NCBI GenBank assembly: GCA_014804185.1
Contig: JAAVAG010000130.1
Coordinates: 1 to 5,619 of the forward strand
Reading direction: 5' to 3'
Origin: Lachnospiraceae bacterium
Lineage (GTDB): Bacteria; Bacillota; Clostridia; Lachnospirales; Lachnospiraceae
DNA: 5,619 bases
Each line of letters opens with the position of its first letter. The stretch's first letter is position 1. Positions 1 through 5,619 of this stretch are shown here, piece after piece. The notes under the pieces are model-generated. The model made no database searches. It was given only the letters and a program-made list of their open reading frames with translations, and had not been told where the DNA came from. Both the position numbers and the translations under genes were made by a program.

Positions 1-480
1 ATTGAGCAGCTTGTCGGGATCCAGCAGCAGTTTGACTTCATCGCCCACCTTGCCTATGCCGTATACATATTTGTTCTGCGCTCTGTCGGCACGCCCGATA
101 GTAGGGGGAGGAAGAATATCTTCTTCCTTGATCTCCACGACCTCCGCAATCTTCTCCACGATCAGTCCCACCATCGTTGACCTCACGCTGATGACAATGA
201 TACAGGTCTTGTCGTCATACTCAAAGGGTTCCTTTTTGAAACGCAGCCTTACATCGATTACGGGAATGACCTTTCCGCGCAGATTGATCAGGCCTTTGAT
301 ATAATCCTCTGTCTCAGGAATCACAGTGATCGGCTGAAGCCTGATAATTTCAATGATATACTCAATCTTCAGGCCAAAATACTCTTTTCCTGACTTAAAG
401 GTCATATACTTTTCATCGATCTCTTTTACAGTATCCTGGGCCTTTTCCGTCATTTTCTTCAGTTCGCTTGTTTCCTGCAT
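1..480 (-). CDS. cheW: CheW chemotaxis coupling protein (3' end cut by window edge)
   Basis: Small adaptor that joins chemoreceptor tips to the CheA kinase in the signalling array at the inner face of the membrane. The frame is open for 160 codons to base 1 with no stop; since CheW proteins are usually about 150-170 residues, only a few C-terminal residues should be missing. The single CheW-like SH3-type fold begins near residue 25 (KYMTFKSGKEYFGLKI). The signature INLRGKVIPVID lies at about residues 65-76 and includes the conserved Arg68 known in the family for receptor and kinase contacts. A final strand segment, YGIGKVGDEVKLLLDPDKLL, is at about 140-159. The start is ATG at 480: an in-frame TAA lies immediately upstream, so no longer start is possible, and GAAAGGA is 11 nt upstream. 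ATG at codon 10 (453) is a weaker alternative. It follows cheA after 26 nt and is probably co-transcribed. A charged, probably helical segment of about 24 residues precedes the fold. Identity is very secure. Confidence 0.96.
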   Translation of the reverse strand, partial: MQETSELKKMTEKAQDTVKEIDEKYMTFKSGKEYFGLKIEYIIEIIRLQPITVIPETEDYIKGLINLRGKVIPVIDVRLRFKKEPFEYDDKTCIIVISVRSTMVGLIVEKIAEVVEIKEEDILPPPTIGRADRAQNKYVYGIGKVGDEVKLLLDPDKLLN

Positions 481-491
481 TTAGACACCGT

Positions 492-498
492 TCCTTTC
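492..498 (-). promoter_or_regulatory. Ribosome binding site of cheW
   Basis: GAAAGGA on the minus strand, 11 nt before the cheW ATG. The spacing is slightly long, but this is the only good site, and the TAA directly before the ATG fixes this as the earliest possible start. Confidence 0.6.
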
Positions 499-506
499 TC
501 CATATT

Positions 507-2660
507 TTATTCCATCAATCCGGCGGGATCCAATATCAGAGCAATACTGCCGTCGCCTAGCTGCGTACAGCCGGAGAGGCCTTTCACTTTTCTGATATAA
601 GAAGGAATCGGCTTGACGACGATCTCCTGTTCCCCGATCAGATTATCCACCATCAGGCACACGTTTCTGCCTTCGACCTCAAGAATCATCATGATTCCTT
701 CTTCCACATTTCTCTTGTAATCCGTCAGACCATACCAGTCTCCCAGCCGGATTACAGGGAAACATTCGCCGCGAATCATGACATACTCATCCCCGTTGGG
801 CTCGTGGATCATCATATCCTCCCTGACACGGACAAACTGCTTGATAGCGCTGGTCTCCATGACAAAGGAAGAAGTTCCGGTTTCCATGACGATACCGTCC
901 ACGATAGCCAGCGTCAGAGGAATCTTCAGACTCATAATGCTGCCCATCCCGGCGACACTCTCGATCTCCAGAGAACCGCCTATAGCCTGGATATTCTGAA
1001 TCACCACATCCATTCCCACGCCACGGCCGGAATACTCCGTAACCTGCTCGTTGGTAGAAAATCCCGGCAGCGTAATGAACTGGAATACCTCCTTGTCCGT
1101 ATATGCCTCATCCGGCTTATCAGGATCCAGAAGTCCCTGTTTTCTTGCCTTGGCCAATATCTTCTCCCGGCTCAGTCCCTGTCCGTCGTCTTCCACGCTG
1201 ATCCAGACCTTACCGGCTTCCGTCTTCGCAGACAGCGTAACTTTTCCTTTCTCCGGTTTGCCGGCGCTGATACGCTCTTCCCTGCTCTCGATTCCGTGAT
1301 CTACGGAATTTCTGACGATATGCATCAGAGGGTCGGATATATGCTCGATAATATTTTTATCCACCTCGGTCTGTTCGCCTACCATCACAAACTCGATATC
1401 CTTATCCAGCTTTCTGGACACATCGAAAACAATCCTGTTCATCTTCTGGAATGTATTTGTCAGCGGAACCATCCGCATGGACATAATCACATTCTGCAAA
1501 TCTGTGGAATTTTTGGCCAGCTGTGCCGCCGCCTTATTGAAATTGTCCAGGTTAAGGCCCGGCACTTTCAGATCGGGACTCTGCAGCACCACGGACTCGG
1601 AAATGACCAGTTCCCCGATCAGATCCATCAGCTGATCCATCTTACGCACATCCACGCTGATAAATGACGCCTTGTTATCCTTGGCCAGTTTCTTCTGTTT
1701 TCCGGGCTCTTTGGACTTGATGACAAAATCGCCGGGCGCGATCTGCGGCTTCTCGGCCTTTTCTTCTTTCTCTCCGCTGCCCTCCGCCTTTCCTGTCGTG
1801 CGGGCATCGATCTCCTCCACACTGGAGTCCAGATCGATTCCGATCACCTGCTGACTCTGTCCTCCAAAATCAAAGCCCTGCAGGAACTCCTCCGCCTTGC
1901 ACTCAAAGATATCGACCTGCTTGACATCATATCCGATACCGATGGCCTCACGGATTGCCTCCTCAGCGCACTGAGCCTGCAGCAGAATTCTGAAACCTTC
2001 CTGCAGAATGACCTCGGAAATATTGGGATCCGAAATAATATCCTCCGGCGAATATAAAATATCCTCCGCCATCTCTTTCAGGGCATACACAATCTTATAG
2101 GCATGGACATTTGCCATCTCCGTCTCCGGAAAGAAAGTGATAATAATCTTATAAAAGCGGCTGGCGCTTGTAGCGACGGGCGCTATGTAAAACTGCTTGG
2201 GTTCTACATGCACATTGGCAGGCGGTTCTTCTTTTCCCTCCTGCTTCCCTCCGCTCTTAATGCTGTTCAAAAACTTGTCAAGATCCGCTATGATGCCTTT
2301 TTCATCACCATCCGGCGTATCGCCGCCGCGGATCTTATCCATCTCGTTTGAGATGAAATCCGCTACTGTCAGCACATGCTCTACCAGTTCCACATGGGGC
2401 ACATTATCGGGGTGGGACTCTCTCAGATAATAGAAGACATCCTCCAGTTTGTGCGCCACAGCCGTAATATTGTCGAACATCATGATACCGGAGGAACCCT
2501 TTATGGTATGCATGGTTCTGAATATTTCATTTATGCTGTCTTCGTCAAAGCTGTCAGCATCTTTCTGTTCCAAAACGGTGTCCTGCAGCTGTTCCAACAA
2601 CTGTCCGTTTTCAAACAGGTACATGTCCAGCATGCCATCTGTACTAAATTCTTCAGCCAT
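507..2660 (-). CDS. cheA: CheA chemotaxis histidine kinase
   Basis: Cytoplasmic kinase of the receptor array. It autophosphorylates in trans and donates phosphate to CheY and CheB. All five class domains can be read in 717 residues. P1/Hpt is about 1-135, with the phospho-acceptor His51 in FRTMHTIKGSSG. P2, a ferredoxin-like regulator-binding domain, is about 167-262 (from RFYKIIITFFPE). A charged Lys/Glu/Gly linker spans about 286-330. P3 dimerisation helices are about 332-400 (MDQLMDLIGELVISES). The P4 ATP-binding domain is about 401-580, with N box HIVRNSVDHGIE (447-458), G1 DDGQGL (491-496), F box LPGFST (531-536) and G2 GRGVGMD (545-551). The P5 CheW-like regulatory domain is about 585-717. 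All key catalytic residues are present, and the length is usual for a CheA with P2. The ATG at 2660 has AAAGGAG 6 nt upstream. It lies 40 nt after cheY and 26 nt before cheW. A candidate internal promoter just upstream may supply extra cheA-cheW transcript. Confidence 0.99.
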   Translation of the reverse strand: MAEEFSTDGMLDMYLFENGQLLEQLQDTVLEQKDADSFDEDSINEIFRTMHTIKGSSGIMMFDNITAVAHKLEDVFYYLRESHPDNVPHVELVEHVLTVADFISNEMDKIRGGDTPDGDEKGIIADLDKFLNSIKSGGKQEGKEEPPANVHVEPKQFYIAPVATSASRFYKIIITFFPETEMANVHAYKIVYALKEMAEDILYSPEDIISDPNISEVILQEGFRILLQAQCAEEAIREAIGIGYDVKQVDIFECKAEEFLQGFDFGGQSQQVIGIDLDSSVEEIDARTTGKAEGSGEKEEKAEKPQIAPGDFVIKSKEPGKQKKLAKDNKASFISVDVRKMDQLMDLIGELVISESVVLQSPDLKVPGLNLDNFNKAAAQLAKNSTDLQNVIMSMRMVPLTNTFQKMNRIVFDVSRKLDKDIEFVMVGEQTEVDKNIIEHISDPLMHIVRNSVDHGIESREERISAGKPEKGKVTLSAKTEAGKVWISVEDDGQGLSREKILAKARKQGLLDPDKPDEAYTDKEVFQFITLPGFSTNEQVTEYSGRGVGMDVVIQNIQAIGGSLEIESVAGMGSIMSLKIPLTLAIVDGIVMETGTSSFVMETSAIKQFVRVREDMMIHEPNGDEYVMIRGECFPVIRLGDWYGLTDYKRNVEEGIMMILEVEGRNVCLMVDNLIGEQEIVVKPIPSYIRKVKGLSGCTQLGDGSIALILDPAGLME

Positions 2661-2666
2661 ATCCTA

Positions 2667-2673
2667 CTCCTTT
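2667..2673 (-). promoter_or_regulatory. Ribosome binding site of cheA
   Basis: AAAGGAG on the minus strand, 6 nt before the cheA ATG: a near-ideal Shine-Dalgarno match that fixes the start. Two ATGs slightly upstream (inside ATGCATG) are out of frame with cheA and run into early stops or the wrong frame. Confidence 0.8.
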
Positions 2674-2680
2674 CATGCAT

Positions 2681-2709
2681 ATTCTAACACTTTCCTCTTA
2701 CTATATCAA
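2681..2709 (-). promoter_or_regulatory. Candidate sigma-A-type promoter for cheA-cheW
   Basis: Read on the minus strand, a -35 element TTGATA (2704-2709; 5 of 6 match to TTGACA) is followed after exactly 17 nt by a -10 element TAGAAT (2681-2686; 5 of 6 match to TATAAT). The -35 box overlaps the last codons of cheY and the -10 lies in the cheY-cheA gap. Transcription would start near 2674, just ahead of the cheA Shine-Dalgarno site, giving a leader of about 13 nt. It does not resemble the motility sigma factor (SigD/sigma-28) consensus. This is a sequence match only and chance occurrence is possible, although its placement in the widest gap between the che genes favours a real signal. Confidence 0.45.
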
Positions 2710-3093
2710 GTTCAGTTTTTTGAGCGCCTGCTCAAACCTGTCCTGATCGATCGGTTTTCCGGAATAGATCGTGCACCCCAGTTCAAACGCCATTTTAACG
2801 TTCCGCTCCTCGTTCAGTGCGGTAGTCATGATCACTTTGACCGCCTTATCCTCCGGAATATTTCTCTCTTTCTCCAGGTTGCGGATGCCCACAAGCGCCT
2901 GATATCCGTCCATGACAGGCATCATAATATCCAGGCAGATCAGATCGTAGGGCTCCCCGTCTTCCATAGCCATCATAAATGCGTCTACAGCCTCCATGCC
3001 GTCCACAGTGACATCACACTCACCGTACTTTGACAGGAAATTTACCATAAACTTCCTTGTCGCAAAATCGTCCTCAGCCAATAGAATCTTCAT
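2701..3093 (-). CDS. cheY: CheY-type single-domain response regulator
   Basis: A stand-alone receiver domain of 130 residues with no output domain, so it should act by protein-protein contact, as CheY does when it binds the flagellar switch. Receiver landmarks are all present: acidic pair Asp8-Asp9, phospho-acceptor Asp55 in LICLDIMMPVMDG, switch Thr91 in VIMTTAL, aromatic switch Tyr110 (equivalent to E. coli Tyr106) and Lys113 in the KP motif (SGKPID). The ATG at 3093 is preceded by AGGAG 7 nt upstream. The gene lies between cheB (12 nt upstream) and cheA (40 nt downstream), which makes it the natural phosphate acceptor of this CheA. The sequence does not show whether its target is the flagellar motor or another output; many clostridial genomes hold several such receivers. 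Receiver identity is certain; the symbol cheY rests on architecture and context. Confidence 0.93.
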   Translation of the reverse strand: MKILLAEDDFATRKFMVNFLSKYGECDVTVDGMEAVDAFMMAMEDGEPYDLICLDIMMPVMDGYQALVGIRNLEKERNIPEDKAVKVIMTTALNEERNVKMAFELGCTIYSGKPIDQDRFEQALKKLNLI

Positions 3094-3100
3094 TCTCTTT

Positions 3101-3105
3101 CTCCT
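3101..3105 (-). promoter_or_regulatory. Ribosome binding site of cheY
   Basis: AGGAG on the minus strand, directly after the cheB TAA stop and 7 nt before the cheY ATG. This arrangement allows ribosomes finishing cheB to re-initiate on cheY. Confidence 0.75.
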
Positions 3106-4140
3106 TTACATTTTATTTAATAACGCATATGTTCTGCCTGCGATATCAGACAATTTTTCCTGATACTCCACCGCTCCCAGATCATAGGCGACCTTGGGCA
3201 TACCGTAAACGACACAGGTGGACTCGTCCTGTCCGATGGTCCTTGCTCCCGCCTGTCTCATGGCCAGCAGTCCCTTTGCGCCGTCGCCCCCCATTCCGGT
3301 GAGAATAATTCCAAGCGCGTCCGATCCGGCCACACGTGCCACCGAGTCAAATAACACATCTACCGACGGGCAGTGTCCGTTCACCCTGGGTCCCGGCTTT
3401 ACCTCCACCTGATAGGTACCGTTTACCTTTACCAGATGCATGTGTCTGTCCCCGCCGGGCGCGATCAACATATGCCCGGGCTGTACCCTGTCACCCGTCT
3501 CCGCCTCTTTTACCCGGATGCGGCACTGATCGTTGAGCCTCTTTGCATACATGGCAGTAAATCCCGGCGGCATATGCTGCACACAGACAATCCCCGGAAT
3601 ATCCGTGCCGTAATCTTTCACCACCGAGAAGATCGCCTCTGTGCCTCCGGTGGAAGCGCCGATGGCCACAAGCAGATTGCTCCTCTTCGCAGTCAGATGC
3701 TGCTGCTGCTCCTGCTGCATCATGACAGTCTTTTTAATATTGCTGATTTTGGCGGTGGAGGCAATCTTGATCTTTACCAGCAGTTCGTTTTTGATAAAGT
3801 CCACCAGCTGCGCCCGATTTGAAACGGCAGGCTTCGCCACAAAATCCACCGCTCCCGCGTTCATGGCGTCAAACACTTTGTCGCTCAGCGCGCTGATCAC
3901 CACCACAGGAAACGGATACTGCGGAATCAGCTTGCGCAGAAATTCGATTCCGTTCATTCTGGGCAGTTCCACGTCCAGCGTCATCACATCCGGATGATGC
4001 TGCAGGATCAGGTCTCTGGCCTCAAAGGGATCCCGGGCTGTGGCCACTACCTGGATCGCCGGATCCTTGCTGAGATTCTGCACCAGCAGTTCTCTGAATA
4101 CCAGTGAATCTTCCACAATCAATACTTTAATTGGACGCAT
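3106..4140 (-). CDS. cheB: CheB chemoreceptor methylesterase / glutamine deamidase
   Basis: Phosphorylation-activated enzyme that removes methyl groups from receptor glutamates, and in many species deamidates receptor glutamines, to drive adaptation. The 344-residue length is normal. The N-terminal receiver domain is about 3-122, with acidic residues Glu10 and Asp11, phospho-acceptor Asp56 (VMTLDVELPRMNG), Ser83 at the switch position and Lys103 (AKPA). A Gln-rich linker at about 138-152 (MMQQEQQQHL) precedes the esterase domain, about 154-344. The catalytic triad is visible: Ser163 in AIGASTGGTEA, His189 in VQHMPPGF and Asp285 in ILTGMGGDGAKG. The start ATG lies 3 nt after the cheR stop, and its Shine-Dalgarno site overlaps the end of cheR, so the two opposing adaptation enzymes are probably translationally coupled. 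It is followed after 12 nt by cheY. No defect is visible and the call is firm. Confidence 0.98.
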   Translation of the reverse strand: MRPIKVLIVEDSLVFRELLVQNLSKDPAIQVVATARDPFEARDLILQHHPDVMTLDVELPRMNGIEFLRKLIPQYPFPVVVISALSDKVFDAMNAGAVDFVAKPAVSNRAQLVDFIKNELLVKIKIASTAKISNIKKTVMMQQEQQQHLTAKRSNLLVAIGASTGGTEAIFSVVKDYGTDIPGIVCVQHMPPGFTAMYAKRLNDQCRIRVKEAETGDRVQPGHMLIAPGGDRHMHLVKVNGTYQVEVKPGPRVNGHCPSVDVLFDSVARVAGSDALGIILTGMGGDGAKGLLAMRQAGARTIGQDESTCVVYGMPKVAYDLGAVEYQEKLSDIAGRTYALLNKM

Positions 4141-4143
4141 ATC

Positions 4144-4962
4144 TTATATTCCTTCTTTCTTTCTGAATATTGAGGGCTGAATAATCTGGAACGGCGTACT
4201 GCTGCGGTCCAGCGTCTCTGTTGTCCCGATAAACAGATACCCTCCCGGCACCAGCGCGTCATACACTTTCTGAAGCAGTTCATTTTTTGTCTTTTCATCG
4301 AAGTAGATCATGACATTGCGCAAAAATATGGTATGCATTTTCTTTTTAAAAGGAAAAGGATCCATCAGGTTGAACTGCCGGAATATGACCTCCTGCTTCA
4401 GCTCCGGTGTGACCTGATACTGGGTTCCGCCCATGACGGGTTTGAAAAATTTCTTTTTCCACTGCTCCGGCATATTCTTGAGCTGCTCCGCGCTGTAGAT
4501 TCCCTGCATGGCTTTCTGAAGCACCTTGGTGGAAATATCCGTCGCCAGGACTTTGGTATCCCACTTCCCCCTCTCTATACCAAAAAAGTCGGCCAGAACC
4601 ATAGCGATCATATAAGGCTCTTCCCCGGAAGAGGCGGCACCGCACCAGATCCGCAGATCTTTTTTAGAACTTTCCTTTGCCTTCAGCCAGGGGAGCACCA
4701 CGCCCTTAAAATAATCAAAGTGTTCGAATTCCCTCATAAAATAAGTATGGTTTGTCGTCAGAAAATTTACCAGCATCTTTTCCTGATTGCCGGTTTTATC
4801 ATTTTCCACAGCGTTCATAAACTCGTCGAAGCTATGCCATCCGCCCCGCTTGATATAATTTTCAAGTCTTCCGTTCACGATCACCTTTTTCTGGCTCAGA
4901 TCGATCCCGTAACGCTGCTTCATATAACCAGCAATTCTTCGAAATTCCTCATCGGATATCAT
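4144..4962 (-). CDS. cheR: CheR chemoreceptor methyltransferase
   Basis: S-adenosylmethionine-dependent enzyme that methylates glutamates on chemoreceptors, opposing CheB. The length, 272 residues, is typical of a CheR without TPR or other fusions. The N-terminal helical domain is about 1-75 and ends in the family motif FLTTNHTYFMRE (67-78). The SAM-binding fold follows: motif I region RIWCGAASSGEEPY (104-117), LATDIS with Asp142, the beta-subdomain from about GIYSAEQL (154-161), NLMDPFPF, then FLRNVMIYFD (213-222) and VPGGYLFIGTTETL (238-251). The usual Cys before RNV is Leu here and the common GHSE is GTTE; both look like ordinary family variation. The ATG at 4962 has GGGAGG 8 nt upstream. 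It lies 36 nt after the HD-GYP gene and 3 nt before cheB. Confidence 0.98.
   Translation of the reverse strand: MISDEEFRRIAGYMKQRYGIDLSQKKVIVNGRLENYIKRGGWHSFDEFMNAVENDKTGNQEKMLVNFLTTNHTYFMREFEHFDYFKGVVLPWLKAKESSKKDLRIWCGAASSGEEPYMIAMVLADFFGIERGKWDTKVLATDISTKVLQKAMQGIYSAEQLKNMPEQWKKKFFKPVMGGTQYQVTPELKQEVIFRQFNLMDPFPFKKKMHTIFLRNVMIYFDEKTKNELLQKVYDALVPGGYLFIGTTETLDRSSTPFQIIQPSIFRKKEGI
4150..4156 (-). promoter_or_regulatory. Ribosome binding site of cheB inside the end of cheR
   Basis: AGAAGGA on the minus strand, 9 nt before the cheB ATG and lying within the last codons of cheR. The overlap points to coupled translation of the methyltransferase and methylesterase. Confidence 0.65.
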
Positions 4963-4970
4963 CCTTCATT

Positions 4971-4976
4971 CCTCCC
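4971..4976 (-). promoter_or_regulatory. Ribosome binding site of cheR
   Basis: GGGAGG on the minus strand, 8 nt before the cheR ATG. An ATG between the two (in AATGAAGG) is out of frame and stops after a few codons, so 4962 is the supported start. Confidence 0.75.
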
Positions 4977-4989
4977 AAATTTAAATATT

Positions 4990-5021
4990 AAATATCTGTC
5001 AGCCCAGCTGACGGGATATTT
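4990..5021 (-). repeat. Imperfect inverted repeat (hairpin) over the HD-GYP stop codon
   Basis: On the minus strand an outer arm AAATATC (5015-5021) pairs with GATATTT (4990-4996), and an inner arm GTCAGC (5007-5012) pairs perfectly with GCTGAC (4998-5003) around a 3-nt loop TGG. The two stems are separated by CC on one side and a single A on the other, giving 13 base pairs in all. The TGA stop (4999-5001) is in the inner 3' arm. What follows is AT-rich but not a clean T-run, so a strong intrinsic terminator is unlikely. An mRNA-stabilising, processing or weak attenuating element 13 nt upstream of the cheR ribosome binding site is possible. Confidence 0.45.
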
Positions 5022-5619
5022 TAGAGCATATTTTAAAAATATCAGGATTGTATTTTTTACCTGCTTCCTGGGCCATCCTGCGCAGAGCCTCCTCCCTGTC
5101 GCAGGCTCCCTGCTCCGTCAGCATGCAGTAATCCTCCATAACGGAAACGATCTGGGCCGCCAGCGGAATTTCTTCCCCACGCAGTCCGTCAGGGTATCCG
5201 CTTCCGTCCCATTTCTCGTGGTGGCGGCGGATCACATCAACCGATATACCGATAAAATCATTGTAGTCATTGCTTACATAAAGTTCTTTGACAATATCGG
5301 CCCCTATATCCGTATGCGTTCGCAGCGTCTCCTCCTCCTCCGCGGTCAGCCCTTCCTTTTTTCTCAGGATCTCCCTGGGAATGGCAATGTTCCCAATATC
5401 GCACAGAGACGCCGCCAGTTCCACCGCGTCTATGAAAGTATCCGATACCTGTCCCTCAAAAGCCGGGGAGAGCTGCATGCCCTGGGCCAATACCCTGCAG
5501 CCCTTTCCCAGTCTCTCCATATACTCTTTCCGGCAGTCGGCATTTTGAGCGGCAATCTTTGCCAGCGCATACAGCACATTCTTTTTCTCCGTCTCCATCT
5601 GCTCCTGCTGCTGCCGCAC
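4999..5619 (-). CDS. HD-GYP-family protein with degenerate metal site, C-terminal part (5' end beyond window)
   Basis: HD-GYP domains normally hydrolyse cyclic di-GMP. The 206 codons visible here run to a TGA at 4999. A GTG sits exactly at the window edge, but no ribosome site can be seen, and the first residues (RQQQEQMETEKK) look like a coiled linker, so the gene most likely continues upstream, perhaps into a receiver or sensor domain. Family landmarks (numbered from the edge): CDIGN at 73-77, IPREILRKKEGLT at 80-92, His102 in RTHTDIGA, HHEKWDGSGYPDGLRGEEIP at 133-152 (holding the HHE and GYP signatures), and NPDIF near 191. The His of the HD pair is Cys73, the usual HDIGK Lys is Asn77, the first helix His aligns with Tyr33, and the late Asp aligns with Glu162. 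Loss of these ligands suggests weak or no phosphodiesterase activity. It sits 36 nt before cheR in the same direction, so it is probably in the same operon. Confidence 0.85.
   Translation of the reverse strand: MRQQQEQMETEKKNVLYALAKIAAQNADCRKEYMERLGKGCRVLAQGMQLSPAFEGQVSDTFIDAVELAASLCDIGNIAIPREILRKKEGLTAEEEETLRTHTDIGADIVKELYVSNDYNDFIGISVDVIRRHHEKWDGSGYPDGLRGEEIPLAAQIVSVMEDYCMLTEQGACDREEALRRMAQEAGKKYNPDIFKICSKISRQLG

Noticed and set aside
804..1667. Long plus-strand open frame of 287 codons opposite cheA
   Set aside because: It lies wholly antisense to the P3-P5 region of a clearly functional cheA. Its translation is His/Gln/Leu-rich with no recognisable domain, as expected for the reverse of a conserved coding frame, and it has no convincing start context.
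2449..3033. Plus-strand open frame of 194 codons crossing the cheA-cheY junction
   Set aside because: It is antisense to both cheA and cheY, has a composition rich in Ser, Phe and His without a domain, and is best explained as a shadow of the conserved minus-strand genes.
3373..3822. Plus-strand open frame of 149 codons opposite cheB
   Set aside because: Antisense to the CheB esterase domain and linker; no domain or ribosome site, and other overlapping frames are equally open here.
4346..4645. Minus-strand open frame of 99 codons inside cheR
   Set aside because: It overlaps the SAM-binding region of an intact cheR in another frame and has no recognisable domain.
4990..5021. Intrinsic terminator between the HD-GYP gene and cheR
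   Set aside because: The hairpin is real as a sequence pattern, but the stem is bulged, its outer half is AT-rich, and no continuous T-run follows, so it is listed as an inverted repeat only.
5015..5045. Possible promoter ahead of cheR (TAAAAT preceded by CTGATA)
   Set aside because: The -35 match is poor, the spacing is 16 nt, and the region is simply AT-rich coding sequence at the end of the HD-GYP gene. Not strong enough to list.
5617..5619. GTG at the right edge as the true start of the HD-GYP protein
   Set aside because: It coincides with the window boundary, no ribosome binding site can be seen, and the sequence begins inside what looks like a linker, so the gene most likely extends upstream.

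Overview
The window is one tightly packed, unidirectional stretch of a bacterial chemosensory operon. Every supported gene lies on the minus strand, so transcription runs from right (5619) to left (1). In order of transcription the genes are: the 3' part of an HD-GYP-family protein, cheR (MCP methyltransferase), cheB (MCP methylesterase), a stand-alone CheY-type receiver, cheA (histidine kinase) and cheW (coupling protein, cut by the window's left edge). The cheW coding region is open to the edge and lacks only its last few residues.

The host is most likely a Gram-positive member of the Clostridia, perhaps Lachnospiraceae. The basis is the strong purine-rich Shine-Dalgarno sites ahead of every visible start (AGGAG type), a roughly balanced base composition, and the style of the CheA, CheB and CheW proteins. 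This placement is an inference from general resemblance, not a database match.

Layout: 5619-4999 HD-GYP-like C-terminal domain; 36-nt AT-rich gap with a hairpin over the preceding stop codon; 4962-4144 cheR; 3-nt gap; 4140-3106 cheB; 12-nt gap; 3093-2701 cheY; 40-nt gap that, with the end of cheY, holds a good candidate sigma-A-type promoter; 2660-507 cheA; 26-nt gap; 480-1 cheW. There is no gene-free stretch over 300 bases, and I see no RNA gene, mobile element, CRISPR array or clear intrinsic terminator.

How the genes work together: receptors (none encoded here) would signal through CheW to the CheA dimer. CheA autophosphorylates on its Hpt histidine and passes the phosphate to CheY and to the receiver domain of CheB. 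CheR and CheB set receptor methylation and thus adaptation. All catalytic residues I could check in CheA, CheB, CheR and CheY are present, so this looks like a functional core system.

The most unusual element is the HD-GYP protein. It keeps the HHE and GYP signatures, but several expected metal-binding residues are replaced, including the His of the HD pair (Cys). It may therefore be a non-catalytic, c-di-GMP-sensing or scaffold member of the family. I see no wholly new system here. The points worth a second look are this degenerate domain in a che operon, the internal promoter before cheA, and the hairpin before cheR.
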